Position numbers and translations under genes: made by a program. This document shows, in pieces, positions 1 to 18,253 of a stretch of 64,000 nucleotides of DNA. The notes under the pieces were generated by a model. It was not told where the DNA came from, did not search any database, and saw nothing but the letters and a program-made list of their open reading frames with translations. This stretch comes from Zarea fungicola (taxonomy: Eukaryota; Ascomycota; Sordariomycetes; Hypocreales; Cordycipitaceae): contig FWCC01000314.1 in assembly GCA_900169235.1 (NCBI GenBank), positions 1 to 64,000 on the forward strand, written 5' to 3'. How positions within the stretch are numbered: position 1 is the first letter of the stretch; every line of letters begins with the position of its first letter.

Positions 1-1516
1 TTTTTTTTTTTTTTTTTTTTAATGTCTGTAGTATTTATTTCATAGGCAAAGGATGCTCGCTGGATTACGGGAAAAAATGGCCAAGAAACACGAGACAGTC
101 ACCAGTCTGGCAAGTATTACTGGGTTTACCGGTTATACATGCTTAGCCGCAATGGGAAAGAAAAAGAGGCCGTTAAAATGAAATGGGAACGTAGTATAGC
201 ACATGTCACGAAATATCAAAATCCGGCCAAGTTCACCGAGACGATTGTTATAATTTTCATTATGCAAGGCGCCAGCTGCCAAGGTTTTGCAGCAGCGGCG
301 TAGAGAGCTGTATTAGGCAGGCTGAGCGCCGTTCAGCGCACCGAGATGCGCTGAAAGCGCCAGGAATATGTGGCTGAGCAGTGGCCTGCAGAAGTTTTCA
401 TTGGCTGTTGCCCTGTCCGAGACACGGCGATTAACAGGGCCGGCCCCGGCCAAACCGAGATCTCCTACCTTCTGGAAGAGACTACGTTACTCTTGGGAAC
501 ACAGAAAAAAATTCACATATGCACTCTTGCCATTTTGACGGGCATTAGCGTGCACTCCTGTTGGGCAAGACCGTGCCTCGACTCTGCATGTAAGAGAAGC
601 CAAAACACGGACGTGCCTTTTTGGTGGTACTTTGCATTTGCAGTATGAGGCAGAATCTGTCCATTCTCCCATCACGTCGAACTCGCTCGTGAGTGTTGTC
701 CTACCACGAAGTACAGGGTGGCCAGACCGAGGATTGGAGTCTATTCACCCGTAACCTTGCTTAGAAGTAGTATGGTTTAGTCACCTGATAGTGGTCATGT
801 GATTATTGTAATTGTCATCGCTGGCTGAGGTGTGTGGCTTAGATCTTGGCAACGCGCAGGATGGTTTGGAATTTGTTGACATTGTGGCTGATAAATTTTT
901 TTCCTTCCAAGAGGAGGCCTGGCTGGCGGTGGGTACCCAACTGTAGACTCCGGAAGTAGACGAGGTTCACGCCAAAAGCTCCGTCACGAATGTATTATGG
1001 ACGCTTACAAATAATCTGGTAACTATGCAAGTCGGATGCGCAGCGGAGTTACAGCAATGAATCTTAAAAAAAAAATAACAATAACGAAAACTCCTATGGG
1101 TGTGCCTAGAATAGTACCGAACATGCTCGAAGCTGCTGTTCACAAACCCCGAAGCCCGTAATGTAATGTAGGCCATTTAATAATGTTCAAAAATCAGTTT
1201 CCCCGGTGTTAGGAGTTTGTAAGCCTGCCTGGCCCGCACATGGGTACGAGGAAGAGTACGACGGACGTACCTTCTCGGAAGAACTCGATCTCATCGGGCA
1301 GCTGCTCTAATAATATTACACATCCAGCGCGGAATGGATTACACACACCCCCCTACCCACCCACCCGCATCTTTTTTTTCTGGTAAGTGGGGCTTGTACT
1401 CACACACCGGCCATGCCGGTCTTTATGTCTTCTAATGCAGTTTTCTATAAAAGAGTCTGGCCTCGACAAATTCGCCACCCACGCCCCTACCATTTTGCTT
1501 TCACCTACAACACACT
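1..1516. other. Left flank and promoter of the C2H2 gene
   Basis: No gene was recognised here. The stretch opens with 20 consecutive T residues (1-20), which may be a contig edge or a transcribed poly(A) tract of the opposite strand. The short open frames do not look like any family I know and lack good start contexts. Positions about 1350-1380 are pyrimidine and CCACCC rich, just before the long coding frame, as in many fungal promoters and 5' leaders. The 140 bases before the ATG at 1517 probably form the 5' UTR. Confidence 0.5.
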
Positions 1517-3409
1517 ATGACTTCGACATTTACTGCTACGAATTACAAACCAAATCAACAGGACAGACCAACCTATACCAATCTTTCGCAACAACAGTTG
1601 GCCCTGCTGCAAACCGAACAAGCATCACCATCCTATAGCCTGGATTATCTGGACTACGACAACTGGGACGCGACACAGTTTTCATCTCAAGAACTAGACT
1701 TGGCACTCCAGAGCTTCATTTCAGCTTCGCCTATGCAGCCCGACAATTTCGGCGCAGTCCCTCAGTTTACGCCCAAACTGGGCCGCAGTTCACACCACAG
1801 GGAATCTTCGCTGTCGTCCCTTGGCTCTGTTGGACCTGCTTCGCCATTTACGCAAAATATTTCCAACCCGAGAATTGCCATAACGGATCCAGCAGCCGAG
1901 CCATTCCACGACATGTACAATAACGATACCAACATCCACAACGCTGGCGCATATTACCATTTGGCAAAACCTGGGGATGAATTCACAGGATACCAGCCTC
2001 TAGATGCTGCCGCTCCCGACATGGCATATCCTGTCGCAATACCCAGTCATTTGAACCGCCACAGGATGGATCGTTCACTGCTACCGGCTCCTGAACTTGG
2101 CCACATCTTCAATCGCTCCCACCCTACCTCAGTAGCCAGCTCTATTGCAGGGGATTCGCCTTCCACGCCCAATATAGGCGATGGGGATCACATAGATCGC
2201 AACAGGAGAGGTATGCGACGCGCCAACCCAAACACGTCAGAAAAGTGCTCACAAATCTGGTATGCAGCAGCCTACGGAAACGCACCCAAACTTGACCGCA
2301 CCATGACAGACATCTACGGTGACGAGCTGTATAACCCCAGCTTTGCCATTACATCATCCTCTCCGGGCCACGTACATGGTACCAATGTCAGCAGCAATCA
2401 TCTTTTCAGCCAACGTCTCAGCGCAGCGAACAGCCAGCACCTAAATGCAACCCATTCTCCATCCTCGACAGCATCCCGTGGGCTATCGCCATTCCAAGCC
2501 ACTTCTCCATACGCGCCGCCTCAATTACATGACTTCGCCACGCCATTTGGAGCAGCACAGAGAATGGGGCACAGTGGGCAGCATAGCCAACAACAGGCTA
2601 CTCTCATTGGCAGTCGAAATACAGGCGAGGCTGATGCCGAGACACCGAAAACAATTTCGCCAAAGGATGCCATGATTGAATTTACTGGAGTAGATGGTGA
2701 ACCAAATTTCTCACTATTCCCGGAAGGTTCAAATAACTTCGACTTTGATGCATATAGCAAAGCGATCGTGTCAGAAGCCGAAACCAGCCATAGCGAACTT
2801 CCCGCAGGCCAGGAACCTTCTAATGGAAGGTCTTACAGTCAACTACCAATGGAGAACCGGATACCGCAACAGTATCCCTTCATCTCACGAGCTCAAGCGG
2901 TAAAGGATATTACTCCGCCGCCAAAGCTAGGGTCGTCTGGATCCGGTGTGTCAGATGTAAGGACGGAAGCCACCCGCAACCGGCCCTCTAGAGTCGGAGC
3001 TGAGAGTGGCACTTACACTTGCACTTATCACGGCTGCACTCTACGATTTGATACGCCCATGCAACTCCAGAAGCACAAAAGGGAGGGCCACAGACAGTCG
3101 CAAAATCTTGGTGGGCTACGAGCACAGGATACCAACATGGCGTCTGCGGTTCTTAATAGCCAGGCAGGGCCTCATCGCTGCGACCGCATCAACCCTAGTA
3201 CAGGGAAATCATGCAACACAATTTTCTCTCGACCATATGATCTTACCCGACACGAAGACACCATTCACAACGAACGGAAGCACAAAGTTCAATGCGACCT
3301 TTGCACTATTGAAAAGACTTTCAGCCGTGCTGATGCGCTCACAAGACATTACCGTGTGTGCCATCCGGAGGCGGAGCTGCCGGGAAAGCATCGCAGGCGA
3401 GTAATCTGA
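1517..3409 (+). CDS. C2H2 zinc-finger transcription factor, Rpn4-like
   Basis: A single uninterrupted frame of 630 codons starts at the ATG at 1517. Residues 1 to about 490 are low complexity, rich in Ser, Pro, Asn and Gln, with acidic/aromatic patches (for example LDYLDYDNWD near residue 44) typical of activation domains. Three C2H2-like fingers sit at the C-terminus, about residues 495-625. The first has a C-x4-C pair. The second has a long C-x10-C loop (CDRINPSTGKSC) followed by FSRPYDLTRHEDTIH. The third ends FSRADALTRHYRVCH. The FSRPYDL.RH...IH plus FSR.DALTRH arrangement is the pattern I know from Rpn4, the proteasome-gene activator of yeasts and its filamentous-fungal relatives. The DNA-binding family is clear; the Rpn4 assignment is inference from the finger layout. 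No intron is needed. It stands alone, convergent with the AROM gene. Confidence 0.85.
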   Translation: MTSTFTATNYKPNQQDRPTYTNLSQQQLALLQTEQASPSYSLDYLDYDNWDATQFSSQELDLALQSFISASPMQPDNFGAVPQFTPKLGRSSHHRESSLSSLGSVGPASPFTQNISNPRIAITDPAAEPFHDMYNNDTNIHNAGAYYHLAKPGDEFTGYQPLDAAAPDMAYPVAIPSHLNRHRMDRSLLPAPELGHIFNRSHPTSVASSIAGDSPSTPNIGDGDHIDRNRRGMRRANPNTSEKCSQIWYAAAYGNAPKLDRTMTDIYGDELYNPSFAITSSSPGHVHGTNVSSNHLFSQRLSAANSQHLNATHSPSSTASRGLSPFQATSPYAPPQLHDFATPFGAAQRMGHSGQHSQQQATLIGSRNTGEADAETPKTISPKDAMIEFTGVDGEPNFSLFPEGSNNFDFDAYSKAIVSEAETSHSELPAGQEPSNGRSYSQLPMENRIPQQYPFISRAQAVKDITPPPKLGSSGSGVSDVRTEATRNRPSRVGAESGTYTCTYHGCTLRFDTPMQLQKHKREGHRQSQNLGGLRAQDTNMASAVLNSQAGPHRCDRINPSTGKSCNTIFSRPYDLTRHEDTIHNERKHKVQCDLCTIEKTFSRADALTRHYRVCHPEAELPGKHRRRVI

Positions 3410-4343
3410 ACGACGTCGTCATTCAGTGAGATTGCGAGCGTTCCGGCTCTGCTTGCCAATATTAGCAGGCGCTGCCAGAACGGCGCCTGGGGGGTGGAGG
3501 GGCGTGTGGAATGTCTGAACCCTTTGAGACAGTGGGGTATCCTGCTGGGGACCGGGTCATCGGACCAATCACTACACTCTCTATGTCTTGAGTAGCTGCA
3601 GGGTCCTTGCTGATCCACATCGCTGACGTCACTCTCCCATCAATTCTTTCCCGGTCTGACATCACCTTATGCGCGTTCAGTCCCATATCATACTGTCCAG
3701 ATGTTTTAAACCCTCCACTGGCATCATAGTGCATTTCTTGTCACTATAACCCCTCTCCTGAGCCGGTATTCTATCGCAGATTGATGTCCACCACCAAGGT
3801 CAAGTGACCAATCAGGTGAGCGCCTCGAGCTTAGGCTTGGCGCTGCCGTGTTGATAACATCATTGAGATCAAGTTTTTGTTCTGAACGCATCATTATTAA
3901 GTGATGCTCTGCCTTGCATCGAACTAATTTTGTCGAGCGTCTTATTTCATCATTTGTTGCGGCGGGGGTAATACGTTGTCAGATTTAGGTGGGCCAGGTC
4001 ATACATCTCTACGTCACCTTTAATGTCGATTAATCGATTGCTTTTTATGTCATACTCTTTTCAGAAGTTTGGAGTTTATTTTATATTTACAATTTGGGTT
4101 TGAAAAGGGGCGCCTGGATTTGATGCTACCTTTACATTGCAAGGCGCAAACTGGGGTTTTGGATTTGGGATATAGACGTTCTAAAAAGAAAAAACTGTAC
4201 TTTGAGCGACTAGATACACGGGACACACGACAGGACGAAAATAATGAGGCTTATATAGCAGCAATAATGAGAACAATTGACATTCAATAAGGAATGACGT
4301 TTCCAAAGTTTTATTTGCGACTCTACTTCTATGTACTTGATGG
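3410..4343. other. Convergent intergenic region between C2H2 gene and AROM
   Basis: This is 3' flanking sequence for both neighbours. It contains CCAAT-like words (around 3565 and 3806) and AT-rich patches near 3890-4090. The 90-codon antisense frame at 3462-3734 has no recognisable family. I see no gene or RNA here. Confidence 0.5.
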
Positions 4344-9835
<5,492 letters not shown>

Positions 9836-12800
9836 TCAAATCACGATGAGCTATGTTGCTCGTTAACATGGGCTTGCCGACTTGATCCATATTCAGCGAG
9901 CACTCACCTCGATCAGCTTCTCCGTAAGCTCGAAGCACTCCGCCCTATTTTCTTCGGCCATTTCCTGAAACGAGGCTTTCCATAGGCCGCGAAAGCCCAT
10001 TTCCTCCAGCGCCTCTTCGAGGGACTCCATGGAGCCTGTTGCGCTGGCATATTCTCTTTCCGAGGTGAGTGTTCTAACCAGTGTATGCGCGGCTTCCAGT
10101 GCAGCAGAGTCCTGCCCGTGCATAAGAACGTCGTTTAGAATCGTCGGCATTGCACCGCATCTAGTAATGTTAGTGATTTGGTCCACTGAGCAAAGAAAAG
10201 TCCCGATTAGTGAACCCACAGATATGCAAAGACGGTTCGTCTTGATAGAGCCAGCTCATTCAGCCAAAGCAGCGTCCTCGCCTGGACAGTATCCTCGAGA
10301 TACTGGAAATCCACCAACTCAATGGCAGAAATGAGGAGCAAGTCCCTGTCTTCCATGACGTCGGCATGCCGCCTCCGGCTGCCTTCCAGCATGCCGCTGA
10401 TGCCGTCAGGGTTAATGCCTGCCAACCACATGTTGTCTCGGAAGTTGTCCTGGTCAGCGCATCGGGCCAGCATGAGCGCAAGATAGGGAGAGTCAACCAT
10501 GGCATGGACCAGCTTTGCCGACAACTGGGATGCTGGTGCCGCCATCTCTAAAAAGGACCAAAGCACACGGACTGCCGCCAAGCGCGTGGTATTGTCAGTC
10601 AGCCCACGGACCAGGCAAGCACACACGGCAAAGTGGAAATTATCGTCGTCAAAATGAATCCCGTACGCCTCATCCAGCGGCTCCACCGCCTCATCCAATT
10701 GGCTGCGGCTCTGCAGTAGCATTGGAATCATCCTGTCACCGCGGACACCGCCGATGTTGCCGATATTGATCAGCACAGCCTCCAAAAATTGGGCAGTGCA
10801 GTTAAAGAGGTTGCCCGGGATGAGTCTGATGAGTGACATTGCCAACCAGAACAGCTGCAACCCATATCTAGACGCAGACGGAAGGTTGGCCATCATCCGG
10901 GACAGACAGGTTATTATAGATGTGAGCATTTCGCTGTGCCCGTCCTCTCCAAACTGGCTTACACTGTTACGCAGTGCGACCAGGACTTGGTAGAGCAAGT
11001 CGTCATCTACTTCCTCTTTGGCCAGATAGCCCATTACCGCGAAGGCGCGTGGCTGCACAGCTGGGTTGTTCTGAAAGGCCGTGCTGGCGACCAGACTCAT
11101 CCAGCGTGACCTCCAGGCGTTGGCGGTATCGACAGACGGCGCTGCAATTGTGCAAATATCGAACAGTATGGCCACCAGATTCTCCATGGCTGGGAGCGTC
11201 GACCCCTCACCGCCAGTGAGTGAGATCGATGCTGCGTCTCTTCTAAAGGACGGAGGTGAAGAGAAAATAGCGCTTCTGGGCTCTGAGAGCACATCCAAGG
11301 ACGCGCGAAGCTTCGTGAATTTAGACTCGTCCAAGATGAATGATGTGCAGACGGCGTGTACTGTGTTGGTGAGCAGCCTATGTACCTGCACCCTCACATT
11401 TTGGCTGCCAGTGTTGACTAGCATCGTGACAATGTGGAATATTTCAGGCAAAAATAGCTGGGACTGCACACCACTGCTGAAAGACAGGGATGTGCAGATC
11501 TGCAGCATGATGCATATCTCCGGCCATACTGCATTGTCTGGCAGGTTCTTGGTTGGCCGCAGTGAGGAACGGTTCAGGGCCTTTCGCAGACGAGACAGAA
11601 ATCTCGCCCGTAGTGTGACCGTACCAATGTTTGCCACGGTAGATGCCACGGTCTCCACTACATCCTGTTGTGTGCCAAAGCCGATCGCCATCTTCATGAC
11701 TTCCTCTAGGAAGATGTCGAGTAGCACTTCATCCTGACTGAGTGACGGCCAAATAAACTGTTCCAGAGCATAACTCAGAGACTGGTCCAAAGCGATCAGG
11801 TCAATGAATTTACGGAAAATAGAAGCCACCTTTTCCTTCCCCTTCTCCCCATCCATTTCGCTGGTTAGGACATCTCGTCGGAGTCCAGAGAGCCATGGCG
11901 CCATGTACGCCAGGCTGAGCGGCTTCTGCTCCTCGGTAAACGTTTCCCAGCTTGCAAAGAACTCAGACAGGAAGTCGGATGTAAGTTGCGGCTCTGAAGC
12001 GGCAAGTTCTCGGCTGATGTTGACGATGAACCGGGTTGGGTCGATGGGAATCGAGAGATCTGAGGGTACGGCGTCAGTAACCATGGGTGTCCTAGGTCCT
12101 GCCGGCTGGCAATGAGCGTTTACTTACCCCGTGAACAAACCAGGCGCGTGGTTGTGCGGAACTTGAATGTGATGCACAGCGCCCCAAGCAAGTTATACGA
12201 AGCTAGCCGGAGTTGGTGGTCCAGGCTGGACAAGTTCATGAAAGCCAAGTTCAGGAGCGTACCGGGAACATCCTGTGGACGCAGTAGCCTCTCAAGGGGT
12301 TTATGTGTCCTGCTGTCCTTACTGTACTTAGCCTTTGCACTTCGTATCGCTTGAAGAATGTTGGATTTGTGAGGGCTGGTGAAGCACATGACAATGCGTC
12401 CGCCATCGGCACGGAGCCCAAACGAAAAGCTGTCGTCGCTCTGTATTGCCGTTGCAGCCTCGTCGATGTCGCTTAAGCGGAATATATCATTTATCGCGGT
12501 ACTAAGTCGAAGACTAGAAAATATCTCTTGATGTTTCACGGTTGTCACCTGAACGTGATGGCTGCCGACCTTGATGTTCACGTCCACCTTGCCCTTTGAT
12601 TTGGACAAACGAGTGGCCTGGCTAAACATGTAGCGTATATCTGAAACGATTGCAGAGTGCTCTTTTGGGACCTGCAGTGAGTTGAGAATAAAATGGCTTC
12701 GCATCTCCTCCATGCTGCATGGTAGCAGGTACTTCACGTTGTTGGGGTGGAAGACGCTGTTTTCGTTCTTCGTTGTAATTCGTAGAAGTCGTCGGAAACA

Positions 12801-15800
12801 CCGCCTGCAGATGTCAGTCCCTATAACAGGGCCTAGTGGCTACAAGCGTCTGCCAAGCTTACTTGAAAGCACTATTCATGTTGTATATGTATATACGGGC
12901 AAGATTCTGCGACACCTCGTATGGCATCAGGAGATCGAGCATTTTGAAGAACTCGTCCTTTGGATCATTTTTACCGCTGTAGCAAGTTGCATCAATCAAG
13001 ATGCAGAAAGGCTCGTGCCAAAGCCTGCTTGCAATCTGCATAGAGTCGGTCAATAATCGTCCACACAGTTCTGAGCGCGAATGCGTCACACCACAGGCAG
13101 ATATCCGGCTTACCTTAAGAAAGCAGTGCAGCAACGTTTCATGGTCGATGCCCTCAGTCTCACTGTACCGTAGGATGATGAGTATAGTGGCAAGGCCGTC
13201 CTGCTCATGAGCGTCAGTAAAACAACGGGCGATTTGAACACTGCATGACGCTCACTTGTGTCACGCCGCCATCAAATATGGTACGTGAAGTCAAAAACGA
13301 CTCTGTGCTGCGGAAAGCATTGCGAAGCATAAAGTTTTGGAAGCGAGAATAGAGCGGTGGCCCGTTTATGGCAATTTGTGGCCTATTCCAGGATATGGCG
13401 AGAGGCGGGGGCCCAAGATTCGTTATCAGGTTGCGCAGCGGCTCAAATACAGGAGAGTGGCTGCGCGGCGAGCCGTCCTGGAGCCGGAGAAATTCTCGCC
13501 GTTCTCTAGCAACGAGAGTTTGGCGCAAGTGATCCCAGTGGTCATACAGGAAGCGGTGGAAGGAGACGCAAGAACCAAAATCCGTCGTTTCTTTGTTGGC
13601 GACTACATCTAGGCTTGCGGGTGGTACCTTTAGTGTAGTCGATTAGTACATACCAAATTGTAAATGATGCGAGTCGCTCACCGAGATTGTTCGAAGGAAA
13701 CCGGTTACAACCGAGATATTCTCCACGAGAAATCGATTCAAAGGGAACATGTACGGTTCTTTGGTGCCAAACAAGACGTTGTTGGCAAGGTTTTGGATAA
13801 CCTTGGCGATGAGCAACAAGCCTCGGCGAAGCTCCTTTGGTGGTGGCGTGTCCAGAAGACCTTCAGCTTCAGGGGCAACGATTGCTGGGCAGAAGAAGCG
13901 GAGGAAAATAAAAGCACCAACAGCCGTATATTTGGCATCCGGAAATCGGGGCAAGACGGCGTCATGGATCTGCATGAGTGAGCACGATGGTCGCGAAATG
14001 ATCCAGCATAAGCGTTGCGACTTACTATGCTGCATATTTTTCTAAAAGAGGCGGGAATGCTCGGAGCTGAGGCACAAATGTCGTCCATGAATACCTTGGC
14101 CACAATCTGGAGCTGCGCTGCATTCTTCTTCAATTCCTCTGCAGTAGATACTCTTGCCGGATCAAGCTCCAGGTCAAGCTCCTGCGATGTCATCATAAGT
14201 CTGTCCAGAATTTTCTGCAGCGTCTCCCTCAGATATGTGAAACCTTTCCACTTGGCATACAGCGATAACATTTTTGTGGCCACGCAGCTTCTTCTCAGTA
14301 TTTCTGTAGCATGTTCTGTGCTTGGTCAGCCATCTAGATCGCGGTGGCAGGTGCTATGAGCACATCATTACCTGTTTGTTCTATTTCCTCTTTAATGAGG
14401 GCTTCTAGAAGCTCAAAAGTGCGGCCCCTTTGCTCAAAGACAATCAGCAGGCATACAGTCAACTCATCAACCTCGGTGCTCGGACAGATAGAGCTCATTG
14501 AGACAGCTAGTGACAGGTCCTTGGTTAAGAGCTGTAATATCATCGTCAGCGGTGTCAATCGTGGTCGTTGGATTCTGGTAGACATACCCCAAGCAGCTCC
14601 TCATACCGCTCGCTCACTGCAGAGTCGGAAAGACTGCTGAATTCCGTTCCCTGAGTAAGAATGTTATAAAGAACTTTCACGAAGACAGTTCGGACCTCGA
14701 CACTGTCGTGATAGCCGTGTGATAACGAGTGCTTCAGGCCTACGTCGATGTTTGCACTGAGAAGATTGGACAAGATGGCGATGGCAAGCTCGGAGCTGGA
14801 GTGGCCATCGCCTGACTCAGAGGCCAGGTCAAGTGCACCAGTGCTGATGAGGTCCAAAAATCGCTTGAAGTAGCGCTGAAATAGCTCGGACTTCTTTGCA
14901 CTCATTCCGGCATCCGATTGTATATCTTGCGTCTGCAACGGTAACCTAAAGGTCAGGTCTGAAAGAGTCTTTAGACATGCTTTAGTCAGGTCTTTCTGCA
15001 TCCTGTCCAGTTCGTCCAGTCTGGAGGATCCTCGACTCTGCTCCAAGGGAGGACCAGGTGTGCGGATCCATCCGATTATATACTCCAGGAGTTGGTTGCG
15101 TATAAGAACATCATCTCGAAGATTCAGGTGTTCCTTTCTACGCATAGCTGCTTCGGATAGCTGGCAGATCCGTATCTTCACGCGCAGAGATGCTGGAGTG
15201 TCGGCACTCTCCGCAATAAACTTGGCAAAGCTGAGAGTGAGCGATCCGAGATGAACAGAGGAGGTTGCGGCGAGGTCGTGCGGGCTGTCAACGTTTTCGA
15301 CCATGTCTTTCAGAAGAGAGATCGCCTGCTCTGCGAATATTACTTCGCTGTCTTGCTTCCGTTCCGCATCTTGAGCAAAGGCACTAGTAAAAAAGGCCTC
15401 TACCTCGGATTCCAAGGACCTAAATAGATGCGGGTATAGACAAGATGGAACCTCGTGAGTAAAGATATCTCGCATTGTTTCGCGCACCCTTACGTTCGCG
15501 CAGCCGAGAAGTTGGATTCCGAGGCGGAGATACCGCGGCAAAAAAGCCTCATCTTCCTCTCCAGCAGGATTCTGGTCAATCCACCGAAAGGCATTCATCC
15601 CGGGCTCCTCCAGGGCAATTGCTTGCTGGGCAGTACAGACACCGCCCATGGAAGCCAGAAAGCCACCGAGGTCTCGCCACTGTGACAACGCGGTGGCTTC
15701 CGTCGCGTCCGCCGACGTCAGGGAAATTTGCTTGCCAAGATGGATCCATGCATCAAATGCCGCCTCCCAAGCACTAATTATGCCCGGGGTTGGATACTTG

Positions 15801-18253
15801 ATACGGCGGAGAAGATTCCTGGTTCGTTTTTGGAAGGCCACAAGCCCGGTCACTCGAAATGTGGGAGATGCCAGCTCTTGAAATGTCTCGGCGTTTCGCA
15901 GCACAGCTGAACATGATTTTGCTGATTCAGAATGCTCATTTACCCATCTGCATTCTTCAACGAGGATGTTCAGACAGGACACGGCAATTTCACAACCTTC
16001 AATACTTGGGGAGCATAAAGATATCAGGAACGCTGTTTCAAGCTTAGATGTGCTCATCACAGCATCAGAAACGCCACTGGGCATATGCGATAACCCCTGT
16101 GCAGATGTTAGCGAGTGGGGATAAAGACCAGGGACTTGAGTGAATTTCCGCACCTGTAGCTGTCGAAGCAGACAGAGTCGATCTTTCAGATAGTTATGGA
16201 TCTCTGCCAAAGTGTGCTGCTCTTTCTGGGCGATGAGGTGTTCACTTTGCCTCCGCAGAATGCTCGAACTTTCCCAACTCTGTTAGTGCCGCACCACTAC
16301 AAGAATAATATTCAAGTCCTTACCTTCTATTCCAGACAGATCTTCTTAGCTTGATCATTTCCGAGTCCTCTCTACTATCATATTCGTGGAGTAGTGTAGG
16401 AAGATCAACCTCCAATCTTTCAACAACCTCCGCTGCCTGTTGGCGGATTGCCGGCTCAGCGGAGACGGCACAGTGCAGGAGGGCTTTGAACAAGGTGGAA
16501 TCGGACGTGGGTCCTGAAAGTTCATTAATAATTGGGGACGGGTGTATGCTGAGGAATTTTAAAATGCTGCATATCATATTGGTGGTAGTTCTCTCTTTTA
16601 CACGGTGTTCATCATCGTGATGAAGTTGTTCTTCCGCCTACATGACAGTCAGTAACGCCGTTCGCCCATAAATACGGGTCGTCAATATGGTACCTGTAGT
16701 TTCATCCTCATCAAAGGTATGCAGCGATCAAAAAGATCTTCATACTTGTCCAGTTCAGGAAGCTGAGCAAAGTAGCAACAGGCCTGCACCATCGCCAGCT
16801 TGAACCCGTCAGGCGCAGATGGCGCGACACAGTCCCCATAGAGATTATCTACGCAACCGTCCAAGTTCAGGTATGATAAGCTCACAAGCGCCGCCGTGAT
16901 CATGCTCTGATCCCAAGCCGGTGAGGCTGGTGCAGAGACGGATGGTCGGAAAATAGCATCTCGCACCTCATCTTGAACATCCATGGCATAACTGACCAGT
17001 GCTGAGTCGCTTTCGACATCGAAATGACGAGCAACCCGAAGAAGTGACACAAGACAGTATCCGGCCTGTTCATTTCCATTCCTGAGAGTTTTACGCAGGC
17101 TGTCTAGGAAAGCAACTTTCTTGGTCACACTGTGGCCCTTGGCTTCTCGCAAGTTGCTGGCGACTTCGAAGACATCAGGCATCAGAAATAAGAGCGTTGT
17201 TTGAAGTGGGTAGAGATGAACTCTACGTCTGCCTGTTTCTGTTGCTGTCTGTGTCATATCAAATAGAGTGTCGGCTCCTCCATCAAGTCTCTTGTGAATG
17301 CGATGAAGCATAACAAATTCGTGCGGATACCTGTCTATCCATCTGGTGATTAAAAGCGGCATTGCCACCGCAATTGTATTCTGATATGGACCTCTGAAGT
17401 GAAGATAGCTTGAGCAAAGCTCTTGAATGAGAAGCCCGAGCTTCGGGCCATCCACCCAGCAGAAGGAAAGCAACCTCAATACAATCAGAGTGCCCCGCTC
17501 AAGATTCTGTGAGCCTTTCGCGGCATCTGTATGCGAATCCCCAATTGTAGAACGCACAGTGTGGATAACATTGCGAATGTAGTTGAATGCAACGGCCCAG
17601 CTTGAGACCGTCATGTATTCCACGATTCCCTTGACATGTCTATCAATCTCGACAAGCTGCGAGTCCAACGATTCGGGGTCTTCTGTGAAGGCTAGAGACG
17701 TGCTAACAGTTGATCCTCTACCCGGCCGTGGGATGGTAATGTTTGCCACCGAGCTCTGGTCCAGAAGTGTTTGCGCTGGTAACACATAATCGTCGGGTAT
17801 AGGCTCAAGCACAGCTTTGAAGACATCAAACATCCGAGCTACCAGCTCTTCGTTCAGTTTTTCAGGCAGATGCCCGTCCTTCTTCCTAGCTGACCAGTTC
17901 GCGGAGCAACATGCTGATACAAGGCTCAAAACATATAATTCAGACTGGAGTACATGGCTAGGATGAGCTGTAATCTTGGCATATGGTCTTGACAGGCTTT
18001 CAAGCAGGTCAAGAAGAGAGTCAATCACTACCCCAACTGTTGTTTTACTAAGCTGGATCAGAGTTGCTTGTGTTGTCTGCACAACATCATCGTCATCTGG
18101 TCTTGTGCCGCTAGCTCCAACCCGATGAGGCAGCTTTTATTTGTCAGTGTTGTCTTGTCTTATAGTGAAAGGAATTCCATAAATAAGATGAGAACTTGCC
18201 TTGGCAGCTATTCTATCGACGAGATAGCCTACCAATCCTGCGTCACCACTCAT
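9836..18253 (-). CDS. ira1: Ras GTPase-activating protein, Ira1/neurofibromin type
   Basis: This giant protein of about 2,500 aa switches Ras off. It starts at the ATG at 18253 (MSGDAGLVGYLVDRIAAK). Exons I could phase: 18200-18253, 16694-18133, 16324-16637, 16154-16277, 14588-16096, 14372-14531, 14026-14315 and 13969 downward, with further exons to 9836. The RasGAP domain (about residues 1200-1450) has the arginine-finger segment LRRSCVATKMLSLYAKWKG (exon 14026-14315) and, in the next exon, FLRFFCPAIVAPE, the conserved FLR..PAI signature. A Sec14-like segment follows (ILIDATCYSGKNDP, about 12.9 kb), then a PH-like segment, which is the neurofibromin order. The rest is helical-repeat sequence. 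The first intron is GC-AG (18134-18199). The last exon is inferred: a GTGAGT intron (9851-9907) gives the ending ...EKLIELIVI. The alternative is to read through to a stop at 9893. Identity is very sure; a few internal splice sites and the stop are less so. Confidence 0.93.

Noticed and set aside
1..20. Poly-T start as a transposon tail
   Set aside because: A T run alone at the window edge, with no target-site duplication or coding remnant, is not evidence for a retroelement.
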